Assembly: GCF_003474435.1 (NCBI RefSeq)
Contig: NZ_QRNF01000001.1
Span: 62,001 to 126,000 of the forward strand
Direction of reading: 5' to 3'
Source of the DNA: Ruminococcus sp. AF46-10NS
GTDB taxonomy: Bacteria; Bacillota; Clostridia; Lachnospirales; Lachnospiraceae
Length of the DNA stretch: 64,000 bases
The notes under the pieces: generated by a model
The model's input: only the letters and a program-made list of their open reading frames with translations
Told to the model about the DNA's origin: nothing
Databases searched by the model: none
Shown here: piece by piece, positions 28,872 to 38,369 of the stretch
Position numbering within the stretch: position 1 is the first letter of the stretch
Layout: the number at the start of each line of letters is the position of its first letter
Position numbers and translations under genes: made by a program

Positions 28872-28890
28872 CAGCCTCACCTGTTTTAAA
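28855..28890. terminator. Bidirectional terminator with the regulator stop codon in its loop
   Basis: A perfect 14-base-pair stem AACAGGTGAGGCTG with loop TAA, the corrected AraC stop, then four Ts. On the minus strand it also follows the relQ stop. Confidence 0.85.
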
Positions 28891-29563
28891 TATCGTGGAA
28901 CTGTCCGATTTTGTTTTTGATCCGCTGCATTTCGTTATCCATATCGATCACAGCGCGGGCGCAGTTCAGCAGCTCATTGCTGACTTCCTCATAACCGTCC
29001 ATTTCTTCGATATTCTGTTTGTAACGCAGCTGATGTTCCAGAGTAGCCCAGAAATCCATTCCATTGGTACGGATCTGGATTTCCGCACGCATGGGAGTTT
29101 TTCCCTTGGAGAAGAACACAGGAATCTCCACGATCATGTGATAGCTGCGGTAGCCGTTTGGTTTTGGATTTTTGATATAGTCCTTTACCTGAATGACTGT
29201 AATGTCATCCTGTTTGGTGATCAGGTCTGCAATGGTGTAGATATCATCGATAAAGGCACAGACAACACGGATGCCGGCCACATCATTCAGCTGATTCTGA
29301 ATATTCTCCGCAGTAAACTCATAGCCGAGTTTTTTGAGCTTTTTGTAAATACTTTCCGGCTTTTTGATCCTTGTCTTGATGAAGGAGATCGGGTTACGTT
29401 TATATTCCAATGAAAATTCGTCGTTAAGGACTTCCAGCTTGGTGCGTACCTCACGGACAGTACAGCGGTACATCATCATCAAATCATTGAATCTTGCGGA
29501 ATTTTTGATAAAAACCTGTGGATCAGGTGTGTCCAGCCAGGTGTTTTTGTTATTTTCAGCCAT
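28886..29563 (-). CDS. relQ: Small alarmone synthetase (RelQ-like GTP pyrophosphokinase)
   Basis: A 225-residue cytoplasmic enzyme with only the RelA/SpoT synthetase domain, lacking the hydrolase and TGS/ACT regions. It makes (p)ppGpp from ATP and GTP/GDP. Visible motifs are FIKTRIKKPESIYKKL (substrate binding), VAGIRVVCAFIDDIYTIADLI, NGYRSYHMIVEIPVF and AEIQIRTNGMDFWATLEHQLRYK (catalytic core). Length and layout match RelQ (YjbM) rather than RelP. The ATG at 29563 has GGAG about 18 bases upstream, which is weak. The gene faces away from the trp operon and is convergent with the AraC gene. It links this region to stringent control but shows no functional tie to the neighbours. Confidence 0.92.
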   Translation of the reverse strand: MAENNKNTWLDTPDPQVFIKNSARFNDLMMMYRCTVREVRTKLEVLNDEFSLEYKRNPISFIKTRIKKPESIYKKLKKLGYEFTAENIQNQLNDVAGIRVVCAFIDDIYTIADLITKQDDITVIQVKDYIKNPKPNGYRSYHMIVEIPVFFSKGKTPMRAEIQIRTNGMDFWATLEHQLRYKQNIEEMDGYEEVSNELLNCARAVIDMDNEMQRIKNKIGQFHDI

Positions 29564-29659
29564 AGTATTTTTACGATAGGGCTCCTTTCTTTTGTGATTT
29601 TTATGACAAGTTTACTAACATAATTATAGGACAAAATAACATTTTTTTCAACTTTTGTA

Positions 29660-29688
29660 TTGACATATCAGAAAAGCTATGCTATTTT
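29660..29688 (+). promoter_or_regulatory. Promoter of the trp operon
   Basis: TTGACA (29660-29665) and TATTTT (29683-29688) are separated by 17 bases. The T-box leader begins shortly downstream. Confidence 0.6.
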
Positions 29689-29699
29689 ATATAAAAAAT

Positions 29700-30005
29700 T
29701 TAATCGAGTAAACCGTTAAACCATTGAAGCGGAGATAAAGATATTCGTGCACGCACAGAGAGTCCGGGAGGGTGAGAGCCGGATCGAGAGGCAGTTTATC
29801 AAATGGACCGCTGAGGGCACAGGGAAAGGTGTTGTAGATACCGAGTATTCTGTGACGTGAAGGCATACGTCAGTTGCCGGGAATATGAAGGTATTCCGCC
29901 AAGTGCACGGATCGAACCGTGAATCAGGGTGGCACCGCGGGTGATTTTGAATTTGACGCTCGTCCCTGGCAGAACTGGATTCTGCCGGAGACGGGCGATT
30001 TTTGT
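29700..30005 (+). ncRNA. T-box leader, probably tRNA-Trp responsive
   Basis: A long structured leader. It contains an AGAGAG-type stem I start (29757-29762), a G/A-rich stem I, and the T-box core AGGGTGGCACCGCGG at 29926-29940. That core pairs with the uncharged tRNA acceptor end. A terminator follows (about 29957-30005; CTCGTCCC...GGGCGA with an inner TGGCAGAA/TTCTGCC stem and a T tract). The likely specifier codon is UGG at 29804-29806, followed by ACC as in other T-boxes. Together with the trp genes downstream, this indicates read-through when tRNA-Trp is uncharged. The 512-base gap between relQ and trpE is otherwise filled by this element and its promoter. Confidence 0.93.
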
Positions 30006-30075
30006 ATGTAAATTTTCCGTTATGTTCTGTTTCCTTCCGGCAGGTGAGATGATAAGAACTCAGGAGGGCCTGTAT

Positions 30076-31563
30076 ATGTATCCAACATTAGAACAACTTA
30101 AAACTATTGCACAGTCAGGCGAATACCGGCGCATCCCCGTATGCAGAGAACTGTATTCCGACCGCTACACACCGGTAGAAGTGATGCGGACCTTACGCAC
30201 AGCCAGCAGACATTGTTATCTTCTGGAAAGTGCCAGCCAGACAGAGGTATGGGGACGGTATTCCTTCCTGGGATATGAACCGTCCATGGAAATTACCTGT
30301 ACAGATGGAAAGCTTCAGATCCGAAAGATCCACGAGGACGGAACTGAAGAGAAAACCGTACAGCAGGTGAAGCATCCGGGAGATGCCATCCGAAAGATCC
30401 TGAAAGAATATAAAAGCCCGGTGTTGGAGGATATGCCTACTTTCACCGGCGGTCTGGTAGGATATTTTTCATACGACTACATCAAGTACAGCGAGCCGAA
30501 GCTGAATCTTACAGATGAGACAGAACAGGATTTCCGTGATATGGACCTGATGCTTTTTGACCAGGTAATTGCATTTGACCATTACAGACAAAAGGTGCTT
30601 CTCATTACAGGAGTGATGACAGATGATCTGGAAAACTCCTACCAGAAAGCGGAAGCGAAATTAAAAGAGATGGCAGATCTGATCCGCAATGGAAAGCAGG
30701 ATGAATTTCCGTCACTGAAGCTGAAATCTTCCATTGAACCCCAGTTTCCGAAAGCAAAATACTGTGAGATGGTTGAGAAAGCGAAACATTACATCCACGA
30801 AGGAGATATTTTCCAGGTGGTGCTCTCCAATCCGATGAGAGCGAAAGCGGAGGGAAGTCTTTTTGATACATACCGTGTTCTCAGGGCTACCAATCCTTCA
30901 CCGTATATGTTTTATTTTTCCAGTGATGATATTGAGATTGCAGGAGCTTCCCCGGAAACACTTACCAGGCTTGCAGGAACAGAATTAAGTACCTTCCCGC
31001 TTGCAGGAACAAGACCAAGAGGCAAGACAAAAGAAGAAGACCTGGCGCTGGAAAAAGGACTCCTGGCTGATGAGAAGGAACGTGCTGAGCACAACATGCT
31101 GGTGGATCTTGGTCGAAATGATATCGGAAAGATCAGTAAGATCGGTACCGTGAACGTAGAAAAATATATGTGCATTGAGCGTTTTTCCCATGTTATGCAT
31201 ATCGGTTCCACAGTCACTGGTCAGATCCGGGACGATAAAGACGCTGTAGATGGAGTAGATGCCATTCTTCCGGCAGGAACACTTTCCGGAGCACCGAAAT
31301 TCCGTGCCTGCCAGATCATCCAGGAACTGGAACAGAGCAAGCGAGGCATTTACGGCGGAGCCATCGGATATCTGGATTTTGCCGGAAACCTGGATACATG
31401 TATTGCCATTCGCCTGGTTTATAAAAAGAACGGCGAGATCTGCATCCGGTCAGGAGCCGGAATCGTGGCAGACAGTGTTTCGGAAAGTGAATTTCAGGAA
31501 TGCTGCAATAAGGCAAGAGCCGTTGTAAAGGCAATTGAAACTGCACAGGAGGGACTGGAATGA
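30076..31563 (+). CDS. trpE: Anthranilate synthase component I
   Basis: A 495-residue chorismate-utilising enzyme. With TrpG it converts chorismate and glutamine to anthranilate, the first committed step of tryptophan synthesis. The feedback-inhibition motif LLESAS is at about residue 47, and the catalytic chorismate-binding core includes DIFQVVLSNPMRA, AGASPETLTRL, PLAGTRPRG, DLGRNDIGKIS and GTLSGAPKFRACQII. The start at 30076 follows CAGGAGGG by seven bases. The open frame can be extended back to 29929, but that would begin inside the T-box terminator. Its stop overlaps the trpG start as ATGA. Confidence 0.96.
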   Translation: MYPTLEQLKTIAQSGEYRRIPVCRELYSDRYTPVEVMRTLRTASRHCYLLESASQTEVWGRYSFLGYEPSMEITCTDGKLQIRKIHEDGTEEKTVQQVKHPGDAIRKILKEYKSPVLEDMPTFTGGLVGYFSYDYIKYSEPKLNLTDETEQDFRDMDLMLFDQVIAFDHYRQKVLLITGVMTDDLENSYQKAEAKLKEMADLIRNGKQDEFPSLKLKSSIEPQFPKAKYCEMVEKAKHYIHEGDIFQVVLSNPMRAKAEGSLFDTYRVLRATNPSPYMFYFSSDDIEIAGASPETLTRLAGTELSTFPLAGTRPRGKTKEEDLALEKGLLADEKERAEHNMLVDLGRNDIGKISKIGTVNVEKYMCIERFSHVMHIGSTVTGQIRDDKDAVDGVDAILPAGTLSGAPKFRACQIIQELEQSKRGIYGGAIGYLDFAGNLDTCIAIRLVYKKNGEICIRSGAGIVADSVSESEFQECCNKARAVVKAIETAQEGLE

Positions 31564-32138
31564 TAGTACTGATCGATAATTATGATAGCTTTTCCTATAA
31601 TGTTTACCAGCTGATCGGTTTTGTGGAGCCGGATATCAAGGTGGTAAGAAACGATGAAGTGACCATCAAAGAGCTGGAGGCCATGAAGCCGGAAGCACTG
31701 ATCCTTTCCCCTGGTCCGGGAAGACCGGAGGATGCAGGAATCTGTATTGAATCCATAAAATATTTCAAAGACAAGCTGCCGATCCTGGGTATCTGCCTTG
31801 GACATCAGTCCATCTGTGAAGCCTTTGGAGGGACAGTATCCTATGCAAAAGAGCTGATGCATGGAAAGCAGAAAGAAATACATAAAGTTGGAAAGAGCCG
31901 GATGTTTGAAGGACTTCCGGAAACTTTTCCGGCAGCCAGATATCACTCACTGGCAGCAATCCGGGATACCTTACCAGAAGAGCTCATTGTCACGGCAGAG
32001 TCTGAGGATGGCGAGGTCATGGCACTGGAACATAAAGAATATCCGATCTTCGGATTACAGTTCCATCCGGAATCAGTTATGACACCAGATGGAAAAACAA
32101 TGATCGAGAACTTTATAAAAGTTGTCAGAGAAAGATAA
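31560..32138 (+). CDS. trpG: Anthranilate synthase component II (glutamine amidotransferase)
   Basis: A 192-residue class I glutamine amidotransferase that feeds ammonia to TrpE. The oxyanion motif ALILSPGPGRPEDAG, the nucleophile Cys in LGICLGHQSICEAFGG and the His-x-Glu pair in GLQFHPESVMT are all present. It overlaps trpE by 4 bases. It is a stand-alone subunit, not fused to TrpD. Confidence 0.96.
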   Translation: MIVLIDNYDSFSYNVYQLIGFVEPDIKVVRNDEVTIKELEAMKPEALILSPGPGRPEDAGICIESIKYFKDKLPILGICLGHQSICEAFGGTVSYAKELMHGKQKEIHKVGKSRMFEGLPETFPAARYHSLAAIRDTLPEELIVTAESEDGEVMALEHKEYPIFGLQFHPESVMTPDGKTMIENFIKVVRER

Positions 32139-32195
32139 GACAGAAAACGGCAATCCATAAAAGACAGAATCGTCACAGAACAGGAGGAAACAAAA

Positions 32196-33209
32196 ATGAT
32201 CAAAGAAGCAATCATTAAACTTTCAAAAAAAGAAAATCTTATATATGACGAAGCAGAAGCCGTAATGAATGAGATCATGGACGGTGCGGCAACACCGGTA
32301 CAGATGGCATCCTACCTTACTGCACTTTCTCTGAAAGGAGAGACTATTGATGAAATCACTGCATCTGCAGCAGGTATGAGAGCACACTGTATCAAGCTTC
32401 TCCACGATATGGATGTTCTGGAGATCGTAGGAACCGGTGGTGACGGAGCAAACTCCTTTAACATTTCCACAACATCTTCTCTTGTGATCGCAGCAGGCGG
32501 CGTTCCGGTAGCAAAACACGGAAACCGTGCAGCATCCTCCAAGAGCGGCGCAGCGGATGTTTTGGAAGCACTTGGCGTAAAGATCACCATTCCGCCGGAA
32601 AAGAGTGCAGAGCTACTGAAAAAGATCAATATCTGCTTCCTTTTCGCACAGAATTATCACATTGCAATGAAATATGTGGCACCGATCCGTAAAGAGCTTG
32701 GAATCCGTACTGTATTTAACATTCTCGGACCATTAAGCAACCCGGCTGGTGCAAATATGGAGCTGATGGGAGTTTTTGACCAGTCTCTGGTAGAGCCGCT
32801 TGCACAGGTTATGATGAAACTTGGCGTTAATCGCGGAATGGTAGTTTTCGGACAGGATAAGCTGGATGAGATTTCCATGAGTGCACCGACTTCTGTATGC
32901 GAGATCAAGGACGGATGGTTCCAGTCCTATGAGATCACACCGGAGCAGTTCGGCTACACACGCTGCAGCAAAGAAGAACTGGCAGGCGGCACACCGGCAG
33001 AGAACGCAGAGATTACAAAAGCTATTGTAAACGGAACTGAAAAAGGAGCGAAGCGTCAGGCTGTGTGCATGAACGCAGGTGCAGCACTTTATATCGCGGG
33101 AAAAGCGAAGACTATAGAAGATGGCGTGAAGATGGCTGAAAACCTGATCGACAGTGGTGCTGCTGCAGCTAAACTTGAGGAATTCATCAAATTAAGTAAC
33201 GAGATTTAA
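32196..33209 (+). CDS. trpD: Anthranilate phosphoribosyltransferase
   Basis: A 337-residue enzyme that transfers phosphoribose from PRPP to anthranilate. The PRPP/Mg site is [17 protein letters not shown], followed by [25 protein letters not shown]. The second metal site region is [28 protein letters not shown] precedes the ATG. Length and motifs are normal. Confidence 0.96.
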   Translation: MIKEAIIKLSKKENLIYDEAEAVMNEIMDGAATPVQMASYLTALSLKGETIDEITASAAGMRAHCIKLLHDMDVLEIVGTGGDGANSFNISTTSSLVIAAGGVPVAKHGNRAASSKSGAADVLEALGVKITIPPEKSAELLKKINICFLFAQNYHIAMKYVAPIRKELGIRTVFNILGPLSNPAGANMELMGVFDQSLVEPLAQVMMKLGVNRGMVVFGQDKLDEISMSAPTSVCEIKDGWFQSYEITPEQFGYTRCSKEELAGGTPAENAEITKAIVNGTEKGAKRQAVCMNAGAALYIAGKAKTIEDGVKMAENLIDSGAAAAKLEEFIKLSNEI

Positions 33210-33238
33210 AGATAATAGCGTCAGGAGAGAAAAAAAGA

Positions 33239-34033
33239 ATGAGCGAAAAAAACATTCTGGAAGAAATCGCAGAAAAAACAAGAGAACGTATCCGGAAGGA
33301 AAAGCTTCAGTTTCCCCTGGATCAGCTGAAAACCCTGGCAGAAAAAGCGCCACAGCAGCCGTCCTTTCTGGAAGCACTGAAAAAAACGGATATGTCTTAC
33401 ATCTGCGAAGTAAAAAAAGCTTCCCCGTCCAAAGGACTGATCGCACCGGATTTTCCATATCTGGAAATCGCGAAAGAATACGAGGCAGCAGGTGCATCTG
33501 CAATTTCCTGTCTCACGGAGCCATTTTACTTTATGGGAAGTGACGCTTATCTCCGTGAGATCACAGAAACGGTGGATATCCCGGTACTCCGAAAGGATTT
33601 TACGGTGGATAAGTATATGATCTATCAGGCAAAAGCATTCGGCGCATCGGCAGTGCTTCTGATCTGCGCCATCTTAAATGATCAGGAACTCCTGGAATAC
33701 AGGGAGCTGGCAGAAGCTCTGGGAATGGATGCACTGGTGGAAGCCCACGACGAGGAAGAAGTAGCAAGAGCATTAAAAGCAGGTGCAAAGATCGTCGGAG
33801 TCAATAACCGTGACCTGAAAACCTTTAATGTTGATATGAATAACAGCATCCGTCTGAGAAATCTGGCACCGGATAATGTAGTGTTCGTTTCAGAAAGCGG
33901 AATCAAAAACGCAGGAGATATCGCTATTCTGGAAAGAAACCGGGTAGGGGCAGTCCTGATCGGTGAGACCCTGATGCGAAGCGCGGATAAGAAAGCGGCA
34001 CTGGAAAAGCTGAATGGCGGAGCACTTGTATAA
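33239..34033 (+). CDS. trpC: Indole-3-glycerol phosphate synthase
   Basis: A 264-residue TIM-barrel enzyme that closes the indole ring from carboxyphenylamino-deoxyribulose phosphate. Motifs are ICEVKKASPSKG (catalytic Lys), LRKDFTVDKYMIYQAKAFGA, LVEAHDEEE, GVNNRDLKTF and VSESGIKNAGD. It is mono-functional, with trpF encoded separately after a 107-base gap that contains no gene I can see. Confidence 0.96.
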   Translation: MSEKNILEEIAEKTRERIRKEKLQFPLDQLKTLAEKAPQQPSFLEALKKTDMSYICEVKKASPSKGLIAPDFPYLEIAKEYEAAGASAISCLTEPFYFMGSDAYLREITETVDIPVLRKDFTVDKYMIYQAKAFGASAVLLICAILNDQELLEYRELAEALGMDALVEAHDEEEVARALKAGAKIVGVNNRDLKTFNVDMNNSIRLRNLAPDNVVFVSESGIKNAGDIAILERNRVGAVLIGETLMRSADKKAALEKLNGGALV

Positions 34034-34140
34034 AGGTCAAACGAAAGAATAGAGCAAATAAGTAACAGAGCTGACCAGCAGCAAACAGTAACGAAACAGG
34101 AAGGTGCAGGGTCAGACAGAAAGGGCAGGATTGGCTGAAT

Positions 34141-34787
34141 ATGAGAGAACAACAGTTGAAACATGGGCGCAGAACCAGAATCAAGATCTGCGGTCTCACC
34201 CGCCCGGAAGACATCCAGGCAGTGAACCAGGCTAAACCGGACTTCTGTGGATTCATTGTAGAATTCCAAAAAAGCAGGAGAAACGTCACCGTGGAGCAAT
34301 TGAAGGCTCTCCGGGAAAAACTGGATGAGAGTATTTTGCCGGTAGGTGTATTCGTCAATGCACCGGTAGAGCTTCCCGCACAGCTTTTAAACGAAGGAAC
34401 CATTGCACTGGCACAGCTTCACGGGCAGGAGGACGAGAATTATATAAGACAGCTTAAGATCATGACAGACCAGCTTCTGATAAAGGCTTTTTCCATAAAA
34501 ACAGAAGCAGATATAAAGAAAGCGATCCGTTCGGAAGCAGACTATATTCTTCTGGATCAGGGCGCAGGAGGAACAGGAGAAACTTTCGACTGGGATCTGG
34601 TACCGGCGATCAAACGTCCCTGGTTTCTGGCCGGAGGCTGGGCTGTGACAATCTGGAAACAGCCATACATCTGCTTCATCCCTGGGCAGTAGATCTAAGC
34701 AGCAGCGTGGAAATCGACGGTCACAAAGAACCAGATAAAATATTAAAAGCGGTACAGACCGTGAGGAACATAAAGGAGGAAATATAA
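34141..34787 (+). CDS. trpF: Phosphoribosylanthranilate isomerase, frameshifted
   Basis: A TIM-barrel enzyme converting phosphoribosylanthranilate to the ribulose form. Visible motifs are [34 protein letters not shown] and [15 protein letters not shown]. The printed frame stops at 34692 after a non-family tail. One base is missing at 34637-34640 (GGAGG-CTGGGC). Restoring it gives [29 protein letters not shown], the standard phosphate-binding end, and a 215-residue protein stopping at 34787, one base before trpB. A broken trpF in an otherwise intact trp operon is unlikely in life, so I suspect a sequence error. Confidence 0.9.
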
Positions 34788-34788
34788 C

Positions 34789-35972
34789 ATGTCAAAAGGA
34801 AGATTCGGCATCCATGGCGGACAGTACATCCCGGAAACACTGATGAACGCCGTTCTGGAGCTTGAGGAAGCATACAACCACTACAAAAACGACCCGGAAT
34901 TCAACCGTGAGCTTACAGAGCTTCTCAATGAATATGCAGGAAGACCATCCCGTCTTTACTATGCGGCACATATGACAGAAGACCTTGGCGGAGCAAAGAT
35001 CTATCTGAAAAGAGAAGACTTAAACCACACAGGAGCTCACAAGATCAATAACGTTCTGGGACAGGTACTTCTTGCAAAAAAAATGGGCAAGACGCGTGTC
35101 ATCGCAGAGACAGGAGCCGGCCAGCATGGTGTTGCAACCGCAACAGCAGCAGCTTTAATGGGTATGGAGTGCGAGGTTTTCATGGGAAAAGAAGACACGG
35201 AACGTCAGGCCCTGAATGTTTACAAAATGCGTCTCCTCGGAGCAAAAGTCCATGCAGTTACAAGTGGAACAGCAACCTTAAAAGATGCTGTTTCCGAGAC
35301 CATGCGTGAGTGGACAAACCGTATCTCAGATACCCACTATGTACTGGGATCTGTTATGGGACCACATCCGTTCCCGACCATCGTCCGTGATTTCCAGGCA
35401 GTGATCTCCAAGGAGATCAAAGAGCAGATGCTGGAAAAAGAGGGCAGACTTCCGGATGTTGTTCTGGCCTGCGTAGGCGGCGGCTCCAATGCCATCGGAA
35501 CCTTTTATAATTTCATTGAGGATAAAGATGTTCGTCTCATCGGCTGTGAGGCAGCTGGCCGTGGCGTAAACACAGCAGAGACAGCGGCAACCATCGCAAC
35601 CGGCCGCCTTGGAATTTTTCATGGCATGAATCTTACTTTTGCCAGGATGAATACGGACAGATCGCACCGGTATATTCCATTTCTGCAGGACTGGATTATC
35701 CGGGAATCGGACCGGAGCATGCACATCTCTATGATACCGGAAGAGCAGAATATGTACCTGTAACAGATGATGAGGCAGTAGATGCTTTTGAGTATCTTTC
35801 CAGAATGGAAGGAATCATTCCGGCTATCGAAAGTGCCCACGCAGTAGCCTATGCAAAAAAAATCGCGCCGACACTTGGAAAAGATAAGATCATGGTAATT
35901 ACCATTTCCGGACGTGGAGATAAGGACTGTGCGGCAATCGCCCGCTACAGAGGGGAGGATATTCATGAATAA
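34789..35972 (+). CDS. trpB: Tryptophan synthase beta chain, frameshifted
   Basis: The PLP enzyme joining indole and serine. It has the PLP lysine in [35 protein letters not shown], and the phosphate-binding [10 protein letters not shown]. The printed frame stops at 35763 after losing register near 35629, where ATGAAATCT has become ATGAATCT. With one A restored, the sequence reads [26 protein letters not shown] and continues to a stop at 35972 (394 residues, normal length). The corrected end overlaps trpA by 8 bases, as expected for coupled alpha and beta chains. Confidence 0.93.
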
Positions 35973-36738
35973 AAGAATTACAGAAGCTTTTGCAGACGGA
36001 AAGGCATTTATTCCTTTTTTAACCTGCGGAGATCCGTCTCTGGAGGTAACAGAGCAACTGGTTTATGCAATGGAAGAAGCTGGCGCAGATCTGATCGAGC
36101 TTGGAATCCCGTTCTCAGATCCTACCGCAGAGGGACCGGTGATCCAGGAAGCTAATGTCCGGGCACTTGCAGGCGGCGTGACTACAGATAAAGTTTTTGC
36201 AATGGTAGAAAAAATCCGTAAAAACACAAAAATCCCAATGGTATTCATGATCTACGCAAACGTAGTATTTTCCTACGGAACAGAGCGCTTTATTAAAAAA
36301 GCAGCAGAGGTGGGAATGGACGGACTGATCCTTCCGGATGTTCCTTTTGAGGAAAAAGAAGAGTTCGATGTGGTCTGCAAACAGTACGGCCTTGACCTGA
36401 TCTCCCTGATCGCACCCACCTCCCATGAGAGGATCGCCATGATCGCCAAAGAAGCAGAAGGTTTTGTTTACTGCGTATCTTCCCTTGGAGTAACAGGAAT
36501 GCGTACCAACATTACCACAGATATCGGAGCCATGGTGAAGCTGGTAAAAGCCCAGAAAGACATTCCATGTGCAGTAGGTTTCGGAATCTCTACTCCGGAG
36601 CAGGCAAAAAAAATGGCAGACCAGTCCGATGGAGCTATTGTAGGATCTGCCATTGTGAAGCTTTGTGGTGCCTACGGCAAAGACTGCGTGCCGAAGGTGA
36701 AGGCTTATGTGAAAGAGATGAAGGACGCAATCAGATAA
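35965..36738 (+). CDS. trpA: Tryptophan synthase alpha chain
   Basis: A 257-residue TIM-barrel subunit that releases indole from indole-3-glycerol phosphate. Motifs are [34 protein letters not shown] (catalytic Glu and Asp), [22 protein letters not shown] and the phosphate loop [17 protein letters not shown]. The start at 35965 lies inside the corrected trpB end; the frame is open further back but without support. It is the last trp gene and is followed by a terminator. Confidence 0.96.
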   Translation: MNKRITEAFADGKAFIPFLTCGDPSLEVTEQLVYAMEEAGADLIELGIPFSDPTAEGPVIQEANVRALAGGVTTDKVFAMVEKIRKNTKIPMVFMIYANVVFSYGTERFIKKAAEVGMDGLILPDVPFEEKEEFDVVCKQYGLDLISLIAPTSHERIAMIAKEAEGFVYCVSSLGVTGMRTNITTDIGAMVKLVKAQKDIPCAVGFGISTPEQAKKMADQSDGAIVGSAIVKLCGAYGKDCVPKVKAYVKEMKDAIR

Positions 36739-36778
36739 GTTTCCGGATGAAATCGGAACACAGATCACAAAGTGTAAT

Positions 36779-36822
36779 AAAAATCTGCTTTATCCAAAAA
36801 AAGGGTAAAGCAGATTTTTTTT
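36779..36822. terminator. Terminator of the trp operon
   Basis: AAAATCTGCTTTA-TCC and its complement around an A-rich loop, ending in eight Ts. It has As on the left flank, so it may also stop the convergent aldehyde dehydrogenase transcript. Confidence 0.85.
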
Positions 36823-36948
36823 CGTGCTGAGCAGATTTCGGAGAATTACAGAAAATATCTGCTTGACAGTCAGAGACAGGTGATAGATGATATAAAAAAA
36901 GGTGAGGAAGAAATTGGAGATGAATCAGGCAGCGCCCTCCCTTCATAT

Positions 36949-38328
36949 CTACCGCATAAACAACCGTACCATTTTCTCATAAATCTTCCTATACTTCTGA
37001 TACCGCATAGGCAGATCAATCCATGTTTTCTTATCTACAATACTCTTGTAATGGGAGAAGGTTCGGAAGCCATCGATTCCGTGATAGGATCCCATACCGC
37101 TTTCACCAAAGCCGCCAAAGCCCATGTTGCTGGTGGCAAGGTGAATCAGTACATCATTGATACAGCCACCACCGAAACCGCACCGAGAAGTTACTTCCCG
37201 GGCGGTTTTTTCATCGTCAGTGAAGATGTAGAGGGCCAGCGGGTGCGCCATGGAATTGATCTTTGCAACAGCACTTCCGAGAGAATCGTAGGTAAGAACC
37301 GGAAGAACCGGGCCGAAGATTTCCTGCTGCATGACCGGATCATCGAATGTCACATGATCCAGGATCGTAGGCTCGATCTGAAGCGTTTCACGGTTTGTTT
37401 TGCCGCCGCATACGAGCTTGGAGGAATCGATCAGTTCAGTAATTCGGGCGAAATGCTTTTCGTTGATGATCTTTCCGTAGTCGCGGTTCTTAAGAGGCTC
37501 TTTTCCATACTGGCGGCTGATCTGTCTGCGGAGCTCTGCAACCAGGGCATCTTTGATCTCCGGATCACAGTAGATATAGTCCGGTGCTACGCAGGTCTGG
37601 CCGCAGTTCAGGAACTTGCCGAATACGATACGTTTTGCTGCAAGGCGGAGATTAGCGGTTTTATCCACGATGCAGGGGCTTTTTCCGCCGAGCTCCAGAG
37701 TAACTGGGGTAAGGTATTCAGAAGCCTTTCGCATAACTTCTTTTCCTACAGACTGGCTTCCTGTAAAGAAGATATAATCAAAATGCAGGCTGAGAAGATG
37801 AGCGTTTTCCGCGCGTCCACCTGTGACAGTAGAAACATATTTTTCATCAAAACATTCGTGGATCAGAAGGCGGATCACTTCGCTTGTAGCCGGTGAATAG
37901 GCACTTGGCTTCAGAATGGCAGTGTTTCCGGCTGCAATGGCATCTACCAGAGGCTCGATCGTGAGAAGGAACGGGTAGTTCCATGGACTCATGATAAGGA
38001 CCACGCCATATGGGGATGGTTTGCGGAAACTGCGGGAGTGGAACTGTGCAAGAGGAGTGGGAACGGTCTGTTCTTTTGCATAGGAGCGGATGTTTTTCAG
38101 CATATGTGTGATCTCAGAAAGCACGAGACCAGTTTCGCACATGTAGCTCTCGAAATTGCTTTTTCCAAGGTCTTTTTTCAGGGCTGCGTGGATCTGATGC
38201 TCGTGTTTTCGGATGGAGGCACGAAGACGTTTCAGGGCACTGATACGAAAATCAAGATTTAAAGTTGCGCCGGAGTAGAAGTACTGGCGCTGTTTATCCA
38301 AAAGCTGGGTGATCTGTTCTTTTTCCAT
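36949..38328 (-). CDS. NAD(P)-dependent aldehyde dehydrogenase
   Basis: A 459-residue aldehyde dehydrogenase of the class 3/coniferyl-aldehyde type (no N-terminal targeting sequence). Motifs are MSPWNYPFLLTIEPLV, NTAILKPSAYSPAT, FFTGSQSVGKEV (nucleotide site), LELGGKSP with the catalytic Glu and NCGQTCVAPDY with the catalytic Cys. The hydrophobic C-terminal tail (KYRKIYEKMVRLFMR) resembles membrane-associating members. AAAAAGGAGC precedes the ATG. It is transcribed 41 bases behind an iron alcohol dehydrogenase gene, so the two probably handle the same aldehyde. Confidence 0.92.
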   Translation of the reverse strand: MEKEQITQLLDKQRQYFYSGATLNLDFRISALKRLRASIRKHEHQIHAALKKDLGKSNFESYMCETGLVLSEITHMLKNIRSYAKEQTVPTPLAQFHSRSFRKPSPYGVVLIMSPWNYPFLLTIEPLVDAIAAGNTAILKPSAYSPATSEVIRLLIHECFDEKYVSTVTGGRAENAHLLSLHFDYIFFTGSQSVGKEVMRKASEYLTPVTLELGGKSPCIVDKTANLRLAAKRIVFGKFLNCGQTCVAPDYIYCDPEIKDALVAELRRQISRQYGKEPLKNRDYGKIINEKHFARITELIDSSKLVCGGKTNRETLQIEPTILDHVTFDDPVMQQEIFGPVLPVLTYDSLGSAVAKINSMAHPLALYIFTDDEKTAREVTSRCGFGGGCINDVLIHLATSNMGFGGFGESGMGSYHGIDGFRTFSHYKSIVDKKTWIDLPMRYQKYRKIYEKMVRLFMR

Positions 38329-38369
38329 GGATTGAAGCTCCTTTTTGAAAATGTTGTGTGAGTTGATAC

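Noticed and set aside
29929..30075. N-terminal extension of trpE by 49 residues in the same open frame
   Set aside because: It would start inside the T-box antiterminator/terminator. A strong CAGGAGGG and a family-like start are at 30061-30078.
36880..37896. A 338-residue open frame antisense to the aldehyde dehydrogenase gene
   Set aside because: It is a shadow of a conserved gene whose catalytic motifs are all intact on the other strand, and it has no recognisable domain.
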